A stretch of DNA of 64,000 nucleotides from Anaerobaca lacustris (lineage in GTDB: Bacteria; Planctomycetota; Phycisphaerae; Sedimentisphaerales; Anaerobacaceae), in assembly GCF_030012215.1 (NCBI RefSeq), contig NZ_JASCXX010000007.1:124001-188000 (forward strand). The letters are read 5' to 3'. The notes below the pieces were generated by a model. The model saw only the letters and a list, made by a program, of their open reading frames with translations. It did no database searches and was not told the DNA's origin. Of this stretch, positions 1 through 10,827 are shown piece by piece (positions within the stretch are counted from its first letter, which is position 1; every line of letters starts with the position of its first letter). Both the position numbers and the translations under genes were made by a program.

Positions 1-62
1 GGCATTTGCCTTGGGTCGCATTCTGTGTCATGCCGGGCCGCTGGCAGGCCGGCACCCGGGAG

Positions 63-91
63 TTGACATCGTGCGGTGGGCCCAGTAGGAT
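63..91 (+). promoter_or_regulatory. Probable sigma-70-type promoter for the response regulator
   Basis: A perfect -35 box TTGACA (63-68) is followed by a 17-base spacer and TAGGAT (86-91), which matches the -10 consensus at four of six positions. It lies about 60 bases upstream of the response-regulator start. Nothing else is recognised in bases 1-151. Confidence 0.5.
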
Positions 92-151
92 TACTTGCAA
101 GGAAGTCCGGGTCGTAACAGGGGGTGCATCAAGCGCGAAAGCGAGTAAGGG

Positions 152-814
152 ATGGCAGCCAAAGGCATTCGGATCGTATTGGCGGATGACCACGCGATCG
201 TCCGCCAGGGACTCAGCAGAGCAATCCAGCAGGAAGACGACATCGAGGTCGTCGGCCAGACCTCCCGCGGCGGCGATGCCGTCGAATTGGTCCGCACCCT
301 CCGTCCCGACATCCTGATTACGGATATCAGCATGCCCGACCTGAACGGCGTCGAAGCCACGCGTCGAATCATCGACGAGTCGCCCGAGATGAAGGTGATC
401 GCGCTGTCGATGCACTCATCGAGGCAGTTCGTCATCGAGATGTTCCGAGCCGGAGCGAGGGGATATCTGCTGAAGGATTGCGACTACGACGAGCTGGTTG
501 CGGCGATTCGCACCGTCGCCGCCGGCAGGACCTATGTGAGCCCGTCCATCGGGGATGTGATCGTCGAGGACCTCCTCGGCGGCGCGGCCGTCGGGGCGCC
601 GACGGCGTCTTCCGTGTTGACCCAGCGCGAACGGGAGGTGCTCCAGCTCATGGCCGAGGGCAGGACGACCCGGCAGATCGCCCTTCAGTTGCATATCAGT
701 CCCAAGACGGTCGAGGCCCATCGCCTGCGCATCATGAACAAGCTCGACATCGACAACGTGGCCCAACTGACCAAGTACGCCATCCAGGAAGGGCTCACCT
801 CGCCGGACATCTGA
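152..814 (+). CDS. NarL/FixJ-family two-component response regulator
   Basis: The 220-residue protein has a receiver domain at about residues 5-125, with the acidic pair D12-D13, the phosphoacceptor D58 in the stretch LITDISMPD, and a lysine in YLLKD. A LuxR-type helix-turn-helix follows at about residues 155-210 (LTQREREVLQLMAEG, then SPKTVEAHR). The family is phosphorylated by a sensor histidine kinase and then binds promoter DNA. No kinase gene is next to it in this window, so its partner is either further upstream or unlinked. The ATG at 152 has only a weak AAGGG upstream, but the domain starts seven residues in, so the start is secure. The target genes cannot be told from sequence. Confidence 0.93.
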   Translation: MAAKGIRIVLADDHAIVRQGLSRAIQQEDDIEVVGQTSRGGDAVELVRTLRPDILITDISMPDLNGVEATRRIIDESPEMKVIALSMHSSRQFVIEMFRAGARGYLLKDCDYDELVAAIRTVAAGRTYVSPSIGDVIVEDLLGGAAVGAPTASSVLTQREREVLQLMAEGRTTRQIALQLHISPKTVEAHRLRIMNKLDIDNVAQLTKYAIQEGLTSPDI

Positions 815-885
815 TTCAGCGCGCAGGGTGCTCGCAAGAGCAGAATCCGGGCCGGACCTGTAACGCTCCCCAACAGCAAGCGTCC

Positions 886-914
886 TTGAAACAGCGGCAC
901 CAACGGGATATAGT
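886..914 (+). promoter_or_regulatory. Probable sigma-70-type promoter for tex
   Basis: TTGAAA (886-891), a 17-base spacer and TATAGT (909-914) give five of six matches in each box. It lies in the 162-base gap after the response regulator and about 60 bases before the tex start codon, so tex probably has its own transcript. Confidence 0.65.
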
Positions 915-976
915 CTCGGAGCATCGGCGCCGTCGGGGCGCAGGGTATTTGAAATTCGCATGAGAAGGATCGATCG

Positions 977-3217
<2,241 letters not shown>

Positions 3218-3233
3218 TAAGGGCTTTACGACA

Positions 3234-4085
3234 GTGATCGAGCGACAGGAACTGATCGACGACAAGCACGACATCCTGACCCATCGGGCCAGGCGGAACA
3301 CGATCTACATCCTGACGCTCGATCCGATCCTCGGAACCGATGTGGCTGAAAGGATCGGCGGCGACTCGCGGCTCAAGGGCTGCGAGATCATCCAGCCCAG
3401 CGCCGGCACGATCCGCGATACGGTCGAGACGATGGAACGGGCCGCCCCGGACACGACCCGCGCCCGATTGCTTATCTTCGACGTTCGGCGGGCCGGCCTG
3501 CCCAAGCTGCGCAAGGTCCACCGCGACATCATCGGCTTCAATCGGAAGGACTTCAACAAGCTCTGCTTCAGCGTCCTGATCGGAGACGGCCCGCCGATGT
3601 TGTACCAGAACGGACGAGGGCTGGACGTCTTCACGATCTATCTCGGCGCGCACCGAGTCGATTACCATCCGGCGGTGTTCTTCTACGACCCACTGCTGCA
3701 CTACGAGCCCAGCGAGGCGAAACTCGGCGCGATCGACGACGAGTTTGCGTTACGCGACGACGTACCGCAGAGACTGGCCCCGTACTTCCGCAAGGGCGAG
3801 GAGACGACGGTTGGCACGATCCGGCAGTATTTCCGCGCTGTGGACAAGCCCGACGAGGTGCGCTGGAAGAGATGCCGGATGCTCCGACGCCTCTATCGTA
3901 AGGAGATCAACGAGCGACTGCCCGGGCGCGAAGACCAGGTCAAGGCGTGGACGTCGCGCAAAGGCCTGCAACTGGCGACCGAGAAGATGAATCTCTACCC
4001 CATGTACTTCGAGGACTGGGTCTACAAGCTCATGCACAAGGCCGAGCGCAACGCCGATGAAGCCGGCGGCGGTGGTTCGCCGTAA
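3234..4085 (+). CDS. Uncharacterised protein downstream of tex
   Basis: This 283-residue soluble protein starts at GTG 3234, with AAGGG about ten bases upstream, only 16 bases after the tex stop, so the two may be cotranscribed. I do not recognise a family. There is no signal peptide or membrane segment. The N-terminal half looks alpha/beta (NTIYILTLDPILG, ARLLIFDVRRAGLP, LCFSVLIGDG) and the C-terminal half is helical and highly charged, rich in Arg, Lys and Glu, suggesting nucleic-acid or protein contacts. Codon use and base composition match the neighbours, so it looks like a native, probably lineage-restricted gene rather than a spurious frame. No catalytic motif is evident. Confidence 0.75.
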   Translation: MIERQELIDDKHDILTHRARRNTIYILTLDPILGTDVAERIGGDSRLKGCEIIQPSAGTIRDTVETMERAAPDTTRARLLIFDVRRAGLPKLRKVHRDIIGFNRKDFNKLCFSVLIGDGPPMLYQNGRGLDVFTIYLGAHRVDYHPAVFFYDPLLHYEPSEAKLGAIDDEFALRDDVPQRLAPYFRKGEETTVGTIRQYFRAVDKPDEVRWKRCRMLRRLYRKEINERLPGREDQVKAWTSRKGLQLATEKMNLYPMYFEDWVYKLMHKAERNADEAGGGGSP

Positions 4086-4109
4086 CGCCCGCAGGCGCCA
4101 TCTCACACA

Positions 4110-6446
4110 CTATCGCCGTGATCCTTCACTTGGCGCAGGACGCAGGCTCACGGTCACTTCCAGTATCCCGGAGGCGCCGGGCTTGTGGATGGCGATGCGG
4201 TTGTGTTCGGCGCCTTCGGCCAGAGGCAGGCGTTCGATGCGGATGGTGCAATCACTCGGGACCGACAGGGTCGCAAAGCCTCGGTCGCCGCGAATCATGA
4301 CGCCCCCTGCCGTTTGCTCGGCGGGCAGGTTCGTCTGCCAGTAGAACTCGATGGCGTCGCCCTTGGCCAGTTCGTACTCGTCGCGAATCGTCAGGACATC
4401 GGGTGACGGCGAATCCCAGGTGCGGACCCATCGGGTGTAATACCCGCTCCAGCCGGGGGTCGCATCGATCCGCGCGCCGAACGACCGCTCGTTGCCCTTG
4501 CCCGTCGGCTTGACGTCGAACGGCAGCGGGTTCAGCGGCGCCGCACGCTCGGCCATCCCCACCGGCACGAGCATGTTGTGACGCTGGCAATGCTTGTACA
4601 CCGCATGGATCGGGTCTTCGTAGTCGCAGATCCCCAGATCCATCGCGAAGGCCTGGCCGGCGTATTCGAGCACGAAGCTGCCCTTGTCCTCGTGCGTGTG
4701 GCCGGCGTTGGCCTGGTTGCCCATGATGAAGACTTTGACCTGCTCGCCGCAAAGCGACCGCGTCGAAGCGATGTAGCCGATCTCGGGCAGCTCGATATAT
4801 GCCGGCAAGGGTGGTCCCGGATCCACGGATGGTAAGATGCCGCTGGTCACTTGCTTCTTGTGATAGAGCGTGGTCCAGTAGCTGTCGGGGATCAATTCCG
4901 TCAGAATGCGGAGCGTGTCCTCGCGGAACATCGCGCCCGAATCGCAGACCGCGATCACGTCGTCGCCCGTGGTGGAAGCGATAACAGCGGCGTAGTCGGC
5001 CGTCAACCTGACGACCGGCGGGACGAGGTCGGCCACATTGCGGCCCCGGGCCCGCGCGTAGTGCTTCATCGCGTTGTAGTTCTCTCGGATGGTGGGGTTC
5101 AGATAGCTGGGACCTTCGAGCGAGCCGCCGTCGGGCTCGATGACGCTTTCGAGATTGTCGATCGCATCGCGAAGGGCAAGGTCCGTGTAGGGCTTAACGC
5201 GGAGCCACTCGCGCTCCAGCACGAGATAGGCGTACATCCGGCCCGTGTTGAAATAGGCGAGCTGGTTGCAGTGGAAGATGTACTCGTGTCGCCAGGCAAC
5301 GTAATTGATCGGGCCGATTCCTTCCTCGGCGAGCCGGCGCATCAGATAGGTCCGGCCGGCGTCGGTGAAGACCTCGCCTGCCAGATCGAGAATCCTGGCG
5401 ATGTCGGTGGCGGTATACGAGCGGCGAAACGCCCGATCCTCCCACGCGCTGCCGGGCAGGACGGACATGAAGCCCGTGTCCCAGTGCTCGCTCATGGCCA
5501 GAGACAACGCATAGCGACCGGCCATTCGCAGCGTCTCGGCATCGCGCAGGACAAGCCCGGCGACCGCGAGGTCGGGATGGCCTTGCAGGCGAGGCCGAGA
5601 TCGGTCGCGGACGCGGCTGTGGGCGCTGGTCCGTCCGCCGCTGCCGACGAATTCACTGATCCCCTTCTCCGGCTGATACTGCCGCGCTGCGGCTGCGCGT
5701 CGCGTGAACTCTGACTCACCGCTCTCTGCCACCAGCCGTTCGTGTTCGGCCCGCAAGCTCGCGAGTTCCTCCGAGGTCAGGAAGATGTCATAGCGAGGCT
5801 CGAAGCGCAAGCTCGCATCGGGCCCCTTCAAATAGGCGTCCCATTGCAGGCCGGAGTAGTCCCACTGATCGAAATACTGCGCGAGCCGCTCCGTATCCTG
5901 GAGTCCGATCCAGCGCAGCCAGCCGGCGGCGCCGCCCTCGGCGCCCGCTTCGAGTTCCAGCGTGATCGTCTCGATCCGGCTGGCCCCGTGCAGGTCCAGC
6001 GCATACTCGGCGCGATTCTCCGTGGCCAGCTCGGAGACGAACGTGCGCGGGCCTTTGTCCGTTGCTACGGTCACGCGAAGGACACAGCCCCTCGGAGGGG
6101 ACAGGCGGACCAGCAAGCGATCATAGCCGGAACAATCGACATGAAAGTCGCGGCTCATGCGCAACGCCGGACCGGCCGCCGGCTTGGACGCCCACTCAAA
6201 ATCGACCGCGCTCCAGTTCTGCCGAATCCGCAAGCCGTGACCGGTCCCCGAATCGACCGTCCACTTGCCAAATCCACTCAGTTCCGGCACCCAGAACGGT
6301 TCGATAATCGCCTCGGCCATGTTGATCCGAACCGGCTTGCGCAGCGCAGGTGCATCGGCCGCCCATGCGGTGGCGGCCAAAGCCGTCCAACAGCAGAGCG
6401 CCAGAGTCCATCGCGGATGGGGCGACACAGCGGCGGCAAACTTCAT
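4110..6446 (-). CDS. Secreted heparinase II/III-like protein (putative polysaccharide lyase)
   Basis: The 778-residue protein starts at ATG 6446, chosen over a longer frame because GGAGGTG lies six bases upstream and a signal peptide follows directly (hydrophobic core ending ALAATAWA, before ADAP). The N-terminal 250 residues resemble a carbohydrate-binding or beta-sandwich region. The middle is a helical toroid, and the C-terminal part carries the heparinase II/III signature around AGHTHEDKGSFVLEYAG, with the histidines expected for the catalytic and metal-binding sheet. The family cleaves uronic-acid-containing polysaccharides outside the cytoplasm. No sulfatase or transporter is adjacent, so the substrate is open. 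It is convergent with the unknown gene ending at 4085. Confidence 0.85.
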   Translation of the reverse strand: MKFAAAVSPHPRWTLALCCWTALAATAWAADAPALRKPVRINMAEAIIEPFWVPELSGFGKWTVDSGTGHGLRIRQNWSAVDFEWASKPAAGPALRMSRDFHVDCSGYDRLLVRLSPPRGCVLRVTVATDKGPRTFVSELATENRAEYALDLHGASRIETITLELEAGAEGGAAGWLRWIGLQDTERLAQYFDQWDYSGLQWDAYLKGPDASLRFEPRYDIFLTSEELASLRAEHERLVAESGESEFTRRAAAARQYQPEKGISEFVGSGGRTSAHSRVRDRSRPRLQGHPDLAVAGLVLRDAETLRMAGRYALSLAMSEHWDTGFMSVLPGSAWEDRAFRRSYTATDIARILDLAGEVFTDAGRTYLMRRLAEEGIGPINYVAWRHEYIFHCNQLAYFNTGRMYAYLVLEREWLRVKPYTDLALRDAIDNLESVIEPDGGSLEGPSYLNPTIRENYNAMKHYARARGRNVADLVPPVVRLTADYAAVIASTTGDDVIAVCDSGAMFREDTLRILTELIPDSYWTTLYHKKQVTSGILPSVDPGPPLPAYIELPEIGYIASTRSLCGEQVKVFIMGNQANAGHTHEDKGSFVLEYAGQAFAMDLGICDYEDPIHAVYKHCQRHNMLVPVGMAERAAPLNPLPFDVKPTGKGNERSFGARIDATPGWSGYYTRWVRTWDSPSPDVLTIRDEYELAKGDAIEFYWQTNLPAEQTAGGVMIRGDRGFATLSVPSDCTIRIERLPLAEGAEHNRIAIHKPGASGILEVTVSLRPAPSEGSRR

Positions 6447-6610
6447 CGTCGACACCTCCGAAACATCGTCAGCCTGCCCCCCTCGATTCACATTCGACCT
6501 CATCGTATCACAGTCGCCCCTCCGGTCAAACGGCGAAAATCTCCTTCGTCAGCGCATGGAAAAGGCCGGGTGGAAAGGCCCGGCCTTGGTTCTGGTTTGC
6601 AGCAGTTGCG

Positions 6611-7798
6611 CTACCGAGGCAGGTTCTCGCCAGCGACGTCTTCGACGTGAAGATCGCCGTAGATGACGCGGTAGGTGGCGGAGTCCTTCGGCCGGTACCA
6701 GAAGATGGGTGTCTCGGCCTCGCCCAACATGATGCCTTGGCCGCGATAGGTCCACTCGCCCTCGCCCTGGAAGAACCGCGTGAACAGCAGGTAGTTCTGA
6801 ATCGTCTGGCCCAGTGCGATCTGTTCTTCGCTGCTGAGGTCCATCTCTTGGAGCTGTCTGGCGACGTCGGGCGCCTGCTTGAGGTAGTCCTCCACGGCCA
6901 CGCCGTCAGGGAAGCGGCCGTTGTTGAACCTTTCGGCCAGCAGCCGCAGACCCTCGATGAAGGCTCCTTCCGTTCCGGCGTGGATATCGAGCGTGCTGTC
7001 CTGGTGAACCTTGTAGCCCTCGGGAGCGTCCATACTGAACCACGCGTCTTCCACAGGAACGTCGAACCGCATGTTCTTACAGACCACTCGCATCTGCCCT
7101 TCGTTCTGCTCGATGCGTACCGGCAGGCCGGTTTCAGCGTCGGCCCAGATCGTGATCTCGGCGCGCGGGTGTCTGGCGAGGAAACCGACGACCTCACGGC
7201 CGTCCACCTGCTGAAGGCCGAGGTTCTCGACGACGAAGTCAGGAGTCTGCTGCAACATCACAATGACGTTTTTCAGATTCTCCATATAGTTCGGTATGGA
7301 AGGCAAGCCTTCCAGGCTCATGTACTGGGCCTCCTTCTTCGTTTCAGAGAATGTCAGAATCCGGCTTGCCTCCAGGTCGATGATCGTGACGTCGTCGCCC
7401 ATGCCGGGCACGGTCCTTCGGATGCGCGAGCCCATGACCAGATCGCGGATGACGGGCGCGCCGCTGTCTTCGTCGCCGATGACGATGTCGAACTGGGCGG
7501 TGCCGGCGTTAAGGATGGGCTGGATGACTTGGGCGAAGGTCAGCGTCGAGCCGACCGGATTGCCGAGGAAGCGGAACCCGATCACAGCGGCGATCAGAAT
7601 CGCGGCCGCTGCGGCAATCTTCGTTCTTTTGCTTGTCATGATGGTTCTCCATATCACCGGCCTCGGACGCGCTATCCCGCCCTGTCGGCGCTTCGCCAAT
7701 TGGTCGAGAGCGCTGCCCAGAATACGTTCGTCCGCCTCCGGGCCGGCCGTAATTTGCGATTCGTGAATCAGTCGTTGTATCTCATCTGCCGGTTTCAT
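6611..7798 (-). CDS. Membrane-anchored protein coupled to an ECF sigma factor (putative anti-sigma or effector)
   Basis: The 395-residue protein has a cytoplasmic stretch of about 58 residues, one transmembrane segment at about 61-77 (rich in Ala and Ile), and a large extracytoplasmic part. The outer part carries a beta-rich region (about 90-270: DDVTIIDLEASRILTF, EITIWADAETGLPVRIE) of the kind seen in LolA-like or outer-membrane-lipoprotein-sorting domains, then a helical C-terminus. Its ATG shares one base with the sigma-factor stop (TGATG), so the two are translationally coupled. The small N-terminal cytoplasmic part followed by one membrane pass fits an anti-sigma factor, but no zinc-binding HxxxCxxC motif is present, so that role is inferred only from context. 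Confidence 0.75.
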   Translation of the reverse strand: MKPADEIQRLIHESQITAGPEADERILGSALDQLAKRRQGGIARPRPVIWRTIMTSKRTKIAAAAAILIAAVIGFRFLGNPVGSTLTFAQVIQPILNAGTAQFDIVIGDEDSGAPVIRDLVMGSRIRRTVPGMGDDVTIIDLEASRILTFSETKKEAQYMSLEGLPSIPNYMENLKNVIVMLQQTPDFVVENLGLQQVDGREVVGFLARHPRAEITIWADAETGLPVRIEQNEGQMRVVCKNMRFDVPVEDAWFSMDAPEGYKVHQDSTLDIHAGTEGAFIEGLRLLAERFNNGRFPDGVAVEDYLKQAPDVARQLQEMDLSSEEQIALGQTIQNYLLFTRFFQGEGEWTYRGQGIMLGEAETPIFWYRPKDSATYRVIYGDLHVEDVAGENLPR

Positions 7799-8337
7799 CA
7801 GGTTGCCTCACCGTTGAGAAGGAACCGCAGCTTGTCGATTCCGTAGCGGTAGCGGCTCTTGGCCGTATTGGCCGAAATCTGCCGGGCCCGGGCGATGGCC
7901 GCGAAGGTCATTGATCCGTGCAAGTGCAGCATGACGACCTCGCGCTGCTCGAACGGCAGTTCGGCCAGTGCGCCGCTGAGCCGTCCGAGCTGTTCATTGC
8001 ACGCAACCGCTTCGGTCGGGCTGTCCGCACAGGCAGACGTCCCTGTCTCGGCGCCGGTCCCTGCGCGGCAGCGTCGGCGCTGCGCCTTGTTCCAGTTCCT
8101 TGCGTGGTTGGCCACACAGGTCAGCAGGAAGCCCTTGAGACTGCCCGTCAGGCGGAAGCCGTCCAGGCCTTGCACGAACGACAGAAAGACGTCGTGCACC
8201 ACGTCCTCGCAGGCACTGCGGTCGTTCAGCAGGGCCATCGCCAACAGCAGCAGGTCCGCCTTGTACTTGCGGTAGATCTGCGTCAGGGCCTCCTGGCTCC
8301 CACGCTTGCATCGATAAACAAGCAGCTTGTCTTCCAT
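7798..8337 (-). CDS. ECF-subfamily RNA polymerase sigma factor
   Basis: The 179-residue protein has a region 2 helix near residues 10-80 (CEDVVHDVFLSFVQ) and a region 4 helix-turn-helix near 125-175 (FEQREVVMLHLHGSMTFAAIARARQIS). Group IV (ECF) sigma factors direct polymerase to a small regulon and are normally held by a partner protein. The start at ATG 8337 is chosen because MEDKLLVYRCKRGSQEAL matches the usual N-terminus; an upstream in-frame ATG at 8448 would add 37 unlikely residues. The Shine-Dalgarno is weak. A 22-residue Arg-, Cys- and Gly-rich linker sits between regions 2 and 4. The downstream gene overlaps its stop codon. Confidence 0.9.
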   Translation of the reverse strand: MEDKLLVYRCKRGSQEALTQIYRKYKADLLLLAMALLNDRSACEDVVHDVFLSFVQGLDGFRLTGSLKGFLLTCVANHARNWNKAQRRRCRAGTGAETGTSACADSPTEAVACNEQLGRLSGALAELPFEQREVVMLHLHGSMTFAAIARARQISANTAKSRYRYGIDKLRFLLNGEAT

Positions 8338-8511
8338 AGGACCGGTCCGGTGCGTACGCCTGCGAACGTCTTTCGGCAATATAACAACGACCGAGGCGGT
8401 TTGGGTCTGTCCGAGGAGAGTTTTCTTCCCCACCGTGTACGGGCGCATAAAAAACGCCGGGCGAACGGTCCCGGCTTGAGGCGAAACGCGTCTTCAGAAC
8501 CCTCGGTCGGG

Positions 8512-9849
8512 TCAGTGGCCGCCCAGGGCCTCCACGATCGCACTGGCGAAGAGCGGAACGACAAGCGGGCCGGTCGAGGTAATGATGTGGCCATCCCTCT
8601 CAACGGCGGCGCCGGTGTAGATCGCCCCGGCCGCGACGAGTTGGTTCTGTTCGGTTGCCAGCGCCGTTGCGCGGACGCCTCGGAGTACGCCCGCGTTGGC
8701 CAGGATCACCGGCGCGGTGCTGCTGGCGGCGACCACCTTCTGTTGGGCCACCGCCTCGCGCGCCAGAGCGACCGCAAGCGGGTTGGTATAGTACTCGATC
8801 GTCCCCAGCCCTCCGATGAAGATCACGGCGTCGAAATCATCCGCCCTGACCTGGTTGAGCGGCAGGTCCGCCTGCGCGAACCCGCCGAACGAGCCGACGA
8901 CTCTCGCCGCGCGCGTGCTGGCGATCATCGTCTGCACCGACGCCATCGCGAGCGCGCGACTGGTCTCGAACAGCTCCTGGTCCTGGAATCCGCTCGGCGG
9001 CACCACGAGCACGGCCCTTGGAGGCACGCGCTGGTCCGAGGGGGCGGTCGCCGCCGCGGCGGCCCGCGACATGGGATAACCCAGCAAAGCGACATACACC
9101 GGCTCGCTGGCTCGGGGCAATCTGAGATACCGCCGGATCGCGGCGCTGTCCACGTCGCTTGCGCCAATGTAGGTCAGGTCGAGGCTCACCGCCTGAAGCT
9201 GCATGCTCTGTGACATCTGGCCGGCCAGCAGCAGCATGGCGCTCCTGGCGTTCTGGCCGTAGGCGGGGGAGAAATCCCGCACCGCGCCCGTGATGATGAT
9301 CTGGCAACCCCCCGTCGTCGTGGCGGGGACTGAAAGGCCCGCCTGTCGGCTGAAGACGGCGCTCGCCACCGCCGTTCGCACGTCCGCATCCGCTGTCTGC
9401 TGTAAGGCATGGGTCTGTGGGTCGTAGAGAAACGTCCCGTCCGGCAGCGAGAAATACACCCTCAACGGGACCTGGCCGCCGGGTGCGGCCATGGCGCCGT
9501 CCGTTCGGGCAACGGTCACGCCTTGGGCGGCCCATGCGAGCTGTCCGATTTCGGCCAGTGCCAATTTGCGGTCCGAAGGGGCCTCGAGGTTTTGTGCAAG
9601 GCTCAGCGCCCTCTCAAGGCTGACGGCACTGGAGGTCACCGGTGCGGGAAATTGAACGGTTCTGGGCCGTGTGTTCCGCCCCGTACGCTCTCGAGGGGCA
9701 TTGCGAGAGCTTTGTTGCTGGCCCCAGCAGACCGCCGAGATCACCAGCACCAGGATCATCAGAAGACACCAGCCGGACCGGCGTGACAGACGGCAGGCAT
9801 CGGCGGGGTGGGGGCGAAGCGTCGTTCGCCTGTGTGTTGTCCGCATCAT
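8512..9849 (-). CDS. Exported SagB-type nitroreductase / DJ-1-PfpI fusion protein
   Basis: A 445-residue protein with a long N-terminal signal or anchor segment (hydrophobic core at about residues 27-43). Residues about 75-270 resemble SagB/McbC-type FMN nitroreductases (SLERALSLAQNLEAP, LGQLAWAAQGVTVA-like, APGGQVPLRVYF, LYDPQTHALQ, MLLLAGQMSQSMQLQAVSL). Residues about 285-440 are a DJ-1/PfpI-like flavodoxin fold (RAVLVVPPSGFQDQELFE, FDAVIFIGGLGT). At the nucleophile elbow, where DJ-1 proteins carry a cysteine, this protein reads AASSTAP, so the cysteine is replaced by serine. Start at ATG 9849 (a second ATG follows at once), with GGAGG eight bases upstream. The domain assignment is by motif recognition; enzymatic activity is uncertain. 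Confidence 0.7.
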   Translation of the reverse strand: MMRTTHRRTTLRPHPADACRLSRRSGWCLLMILVLVISAVCWGQQQSSRNAPRERTGRNTRPRTVQFPAPVTSSAVSLERALSLAQNLEAPSDRKLALAEIGQLAWAAQGVTVARTDGAMAAPGGQVPLRVYFSLPDGTFLYDPQTHALQQTADADVRTAVASAVFSRQAGLSVPATTTGGCQIIITGAVRDFSPAYGQNARSAMLLLAGQMSQSMQLQAVSLDLTYIGASDVDSAAIRRYLRLPRASEPVYVALLGYPMSRAAAAATAPSDQRVPPRAVLVVPPSGFQDQELFETSRALAMASVQTMIASTRAARVVGSFGGFAQADLPLNQVRADDFDAVIFIGGLGTIEYYTNPLAVALAREAVAQQKVVAASSTAPVILANAGVLRGVRATALATEQNQLVAAGAIYTGAAVERDGHIITSTGPLVVPLFASAIVEALGGH

Positions 9850-9925
9850 GTCCTTTTCCTCCAACTCAGGCCCTTGCAGTTCAACAGATGGACCGATGAT
9901 ACCTATAGGGTAACGTTTGCAGCGT

Positions 9926-9952
9926 GCAGGAGCGAACAATTATTCGTCCTGC
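9926..9952. repeat. Imperfect inverted repeat in a divergent intergenic region
   Basis: GCAGGA and CGAA pair with TTCG and TCCTGC around a six-base centre, with one extra G on the left arm. It sits between the divergently transcribed fusion-protein gene and the VanZ-like gene. It could be an operator or an RNA hairpin. A -10-like TAGAAT lies downstream at 10000-10005, with only a poor -35 box (CTGCGA, 9977-9982). Confidence 0.35.
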
Positions 9953-10071
9953 GTACGGGTGAACGATGATTCGCCCCTGCGAATCCACCAGATTTCTGAT
10001 AGAATCGGCCCCGATCGGTGGACGGCGCGGCGCCGTTTCAGAGGATTTTCCCGTTTTTCGAGGCACAACGC

Positions 10072-10827
10072 ATGGCGACAGCACGACGGCGGAAGGTGAT
10101 CATCCTGCTCCTGGCGCTCTACTGGCCGGTCCTGTTCGTTCTGACGCACATTCCCGTCCCGCCCGTCGTTCGGCAGGCCAACATGTCGGACAAGGGGCTG
10201 CATTTCCTGGTGTACGCCATTCTGACGTTCCTGCTCTGGTCGGTCGTCCGTCCCTATTCGAAGGTCAACTGGCGTCGGGCCACCGGTTGGCTGGTCCTCG
10301 CGGGGGTCATCGCGTACGGCCTCTGCGATGAGGGACTTCAGTATTTCGTGCCCGGACGTTCGGCTGATGCGAGAGACCTCGTCGCGAATGCGACCGGGGC
10401 GATTTTCGCGCTGACCGTGCTGACGCTTTTCTCCTTCTGGCCTGCCGCGACCATCATCACCGCCCTGACCGTCTCCATGTTGCCTGTCCTGGCTCGGCGG
10501 AACCTGATGAGCCTTCTGCCCGTCCTGATGACCGCGTTCTATGTGGGTGGATATGCGCTCTTCACTTTTCTCTGGCTGCGCCATCTGCACCCGTGGACCC
10601 GCGTCAAGAAGGCCGGGAGGGTGGAGCTGCTGCTGTCTGTCTCCGTGCCGTCGGCGTTGCTGTTCTTGACGAAGCTCAGCACCTGGGTCGCCGGTCGACC
10701 GTTCCAGAGGTGGGACATGGTTGCGGCGACCGCCGGGATTCTCACGGGAGTTCTGGTCGCCTGGAGAATCGGATGGCCCTCTCGCCGAGAGACGGCAGAG
10801 GACTCGCTGGCGCCGGCGGAAGGTTAG
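10072..10827 (+). CDS. VanZ-like family membrane protein
   Basis: A 251-residue integral membrane protein with about seven hydrophobic segments. The N-terminal half has the VanZ-like pattern: SDKGLHFLVYAILTFLLW in the second membrane segment, then CDEGLQYFVPGRSADARDLVANATG, with the conserved D/E-Q-R-D-N-G residues. VanZ itself gives low-level teicoplanin resistance, but most relatives have no known function. Start at ATG 10072 is preferred because it begins ATARRRK before the first membrane helix; an upstream GTG at 10018 would add 18 residues. The stop codon overlaps the convergent TIGR03790 gene by four bases. Confidence 0.85.
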   Translation: MATARRRKVIILLLALYWPVLFVLTHIPVPPVVRQANMSDKGLHFLVYAILTFLLWSVVRPYSKVNWRRATGWLVLAGVIAYGLCDEGLQYFVPGRSADARDLVANATGAIFALTVLTLFSFWPAATIITALTVSMLPVLARRNLMSLLPVLMTAFYVGGYALFTFLWLRHLHPWTRVKKAGRVELLLSVSVPSALLFLTKLSTWVAGRPFQRWDMVAATAGILTGVLVAWRIGWPSRRETAEDSLAPAEG

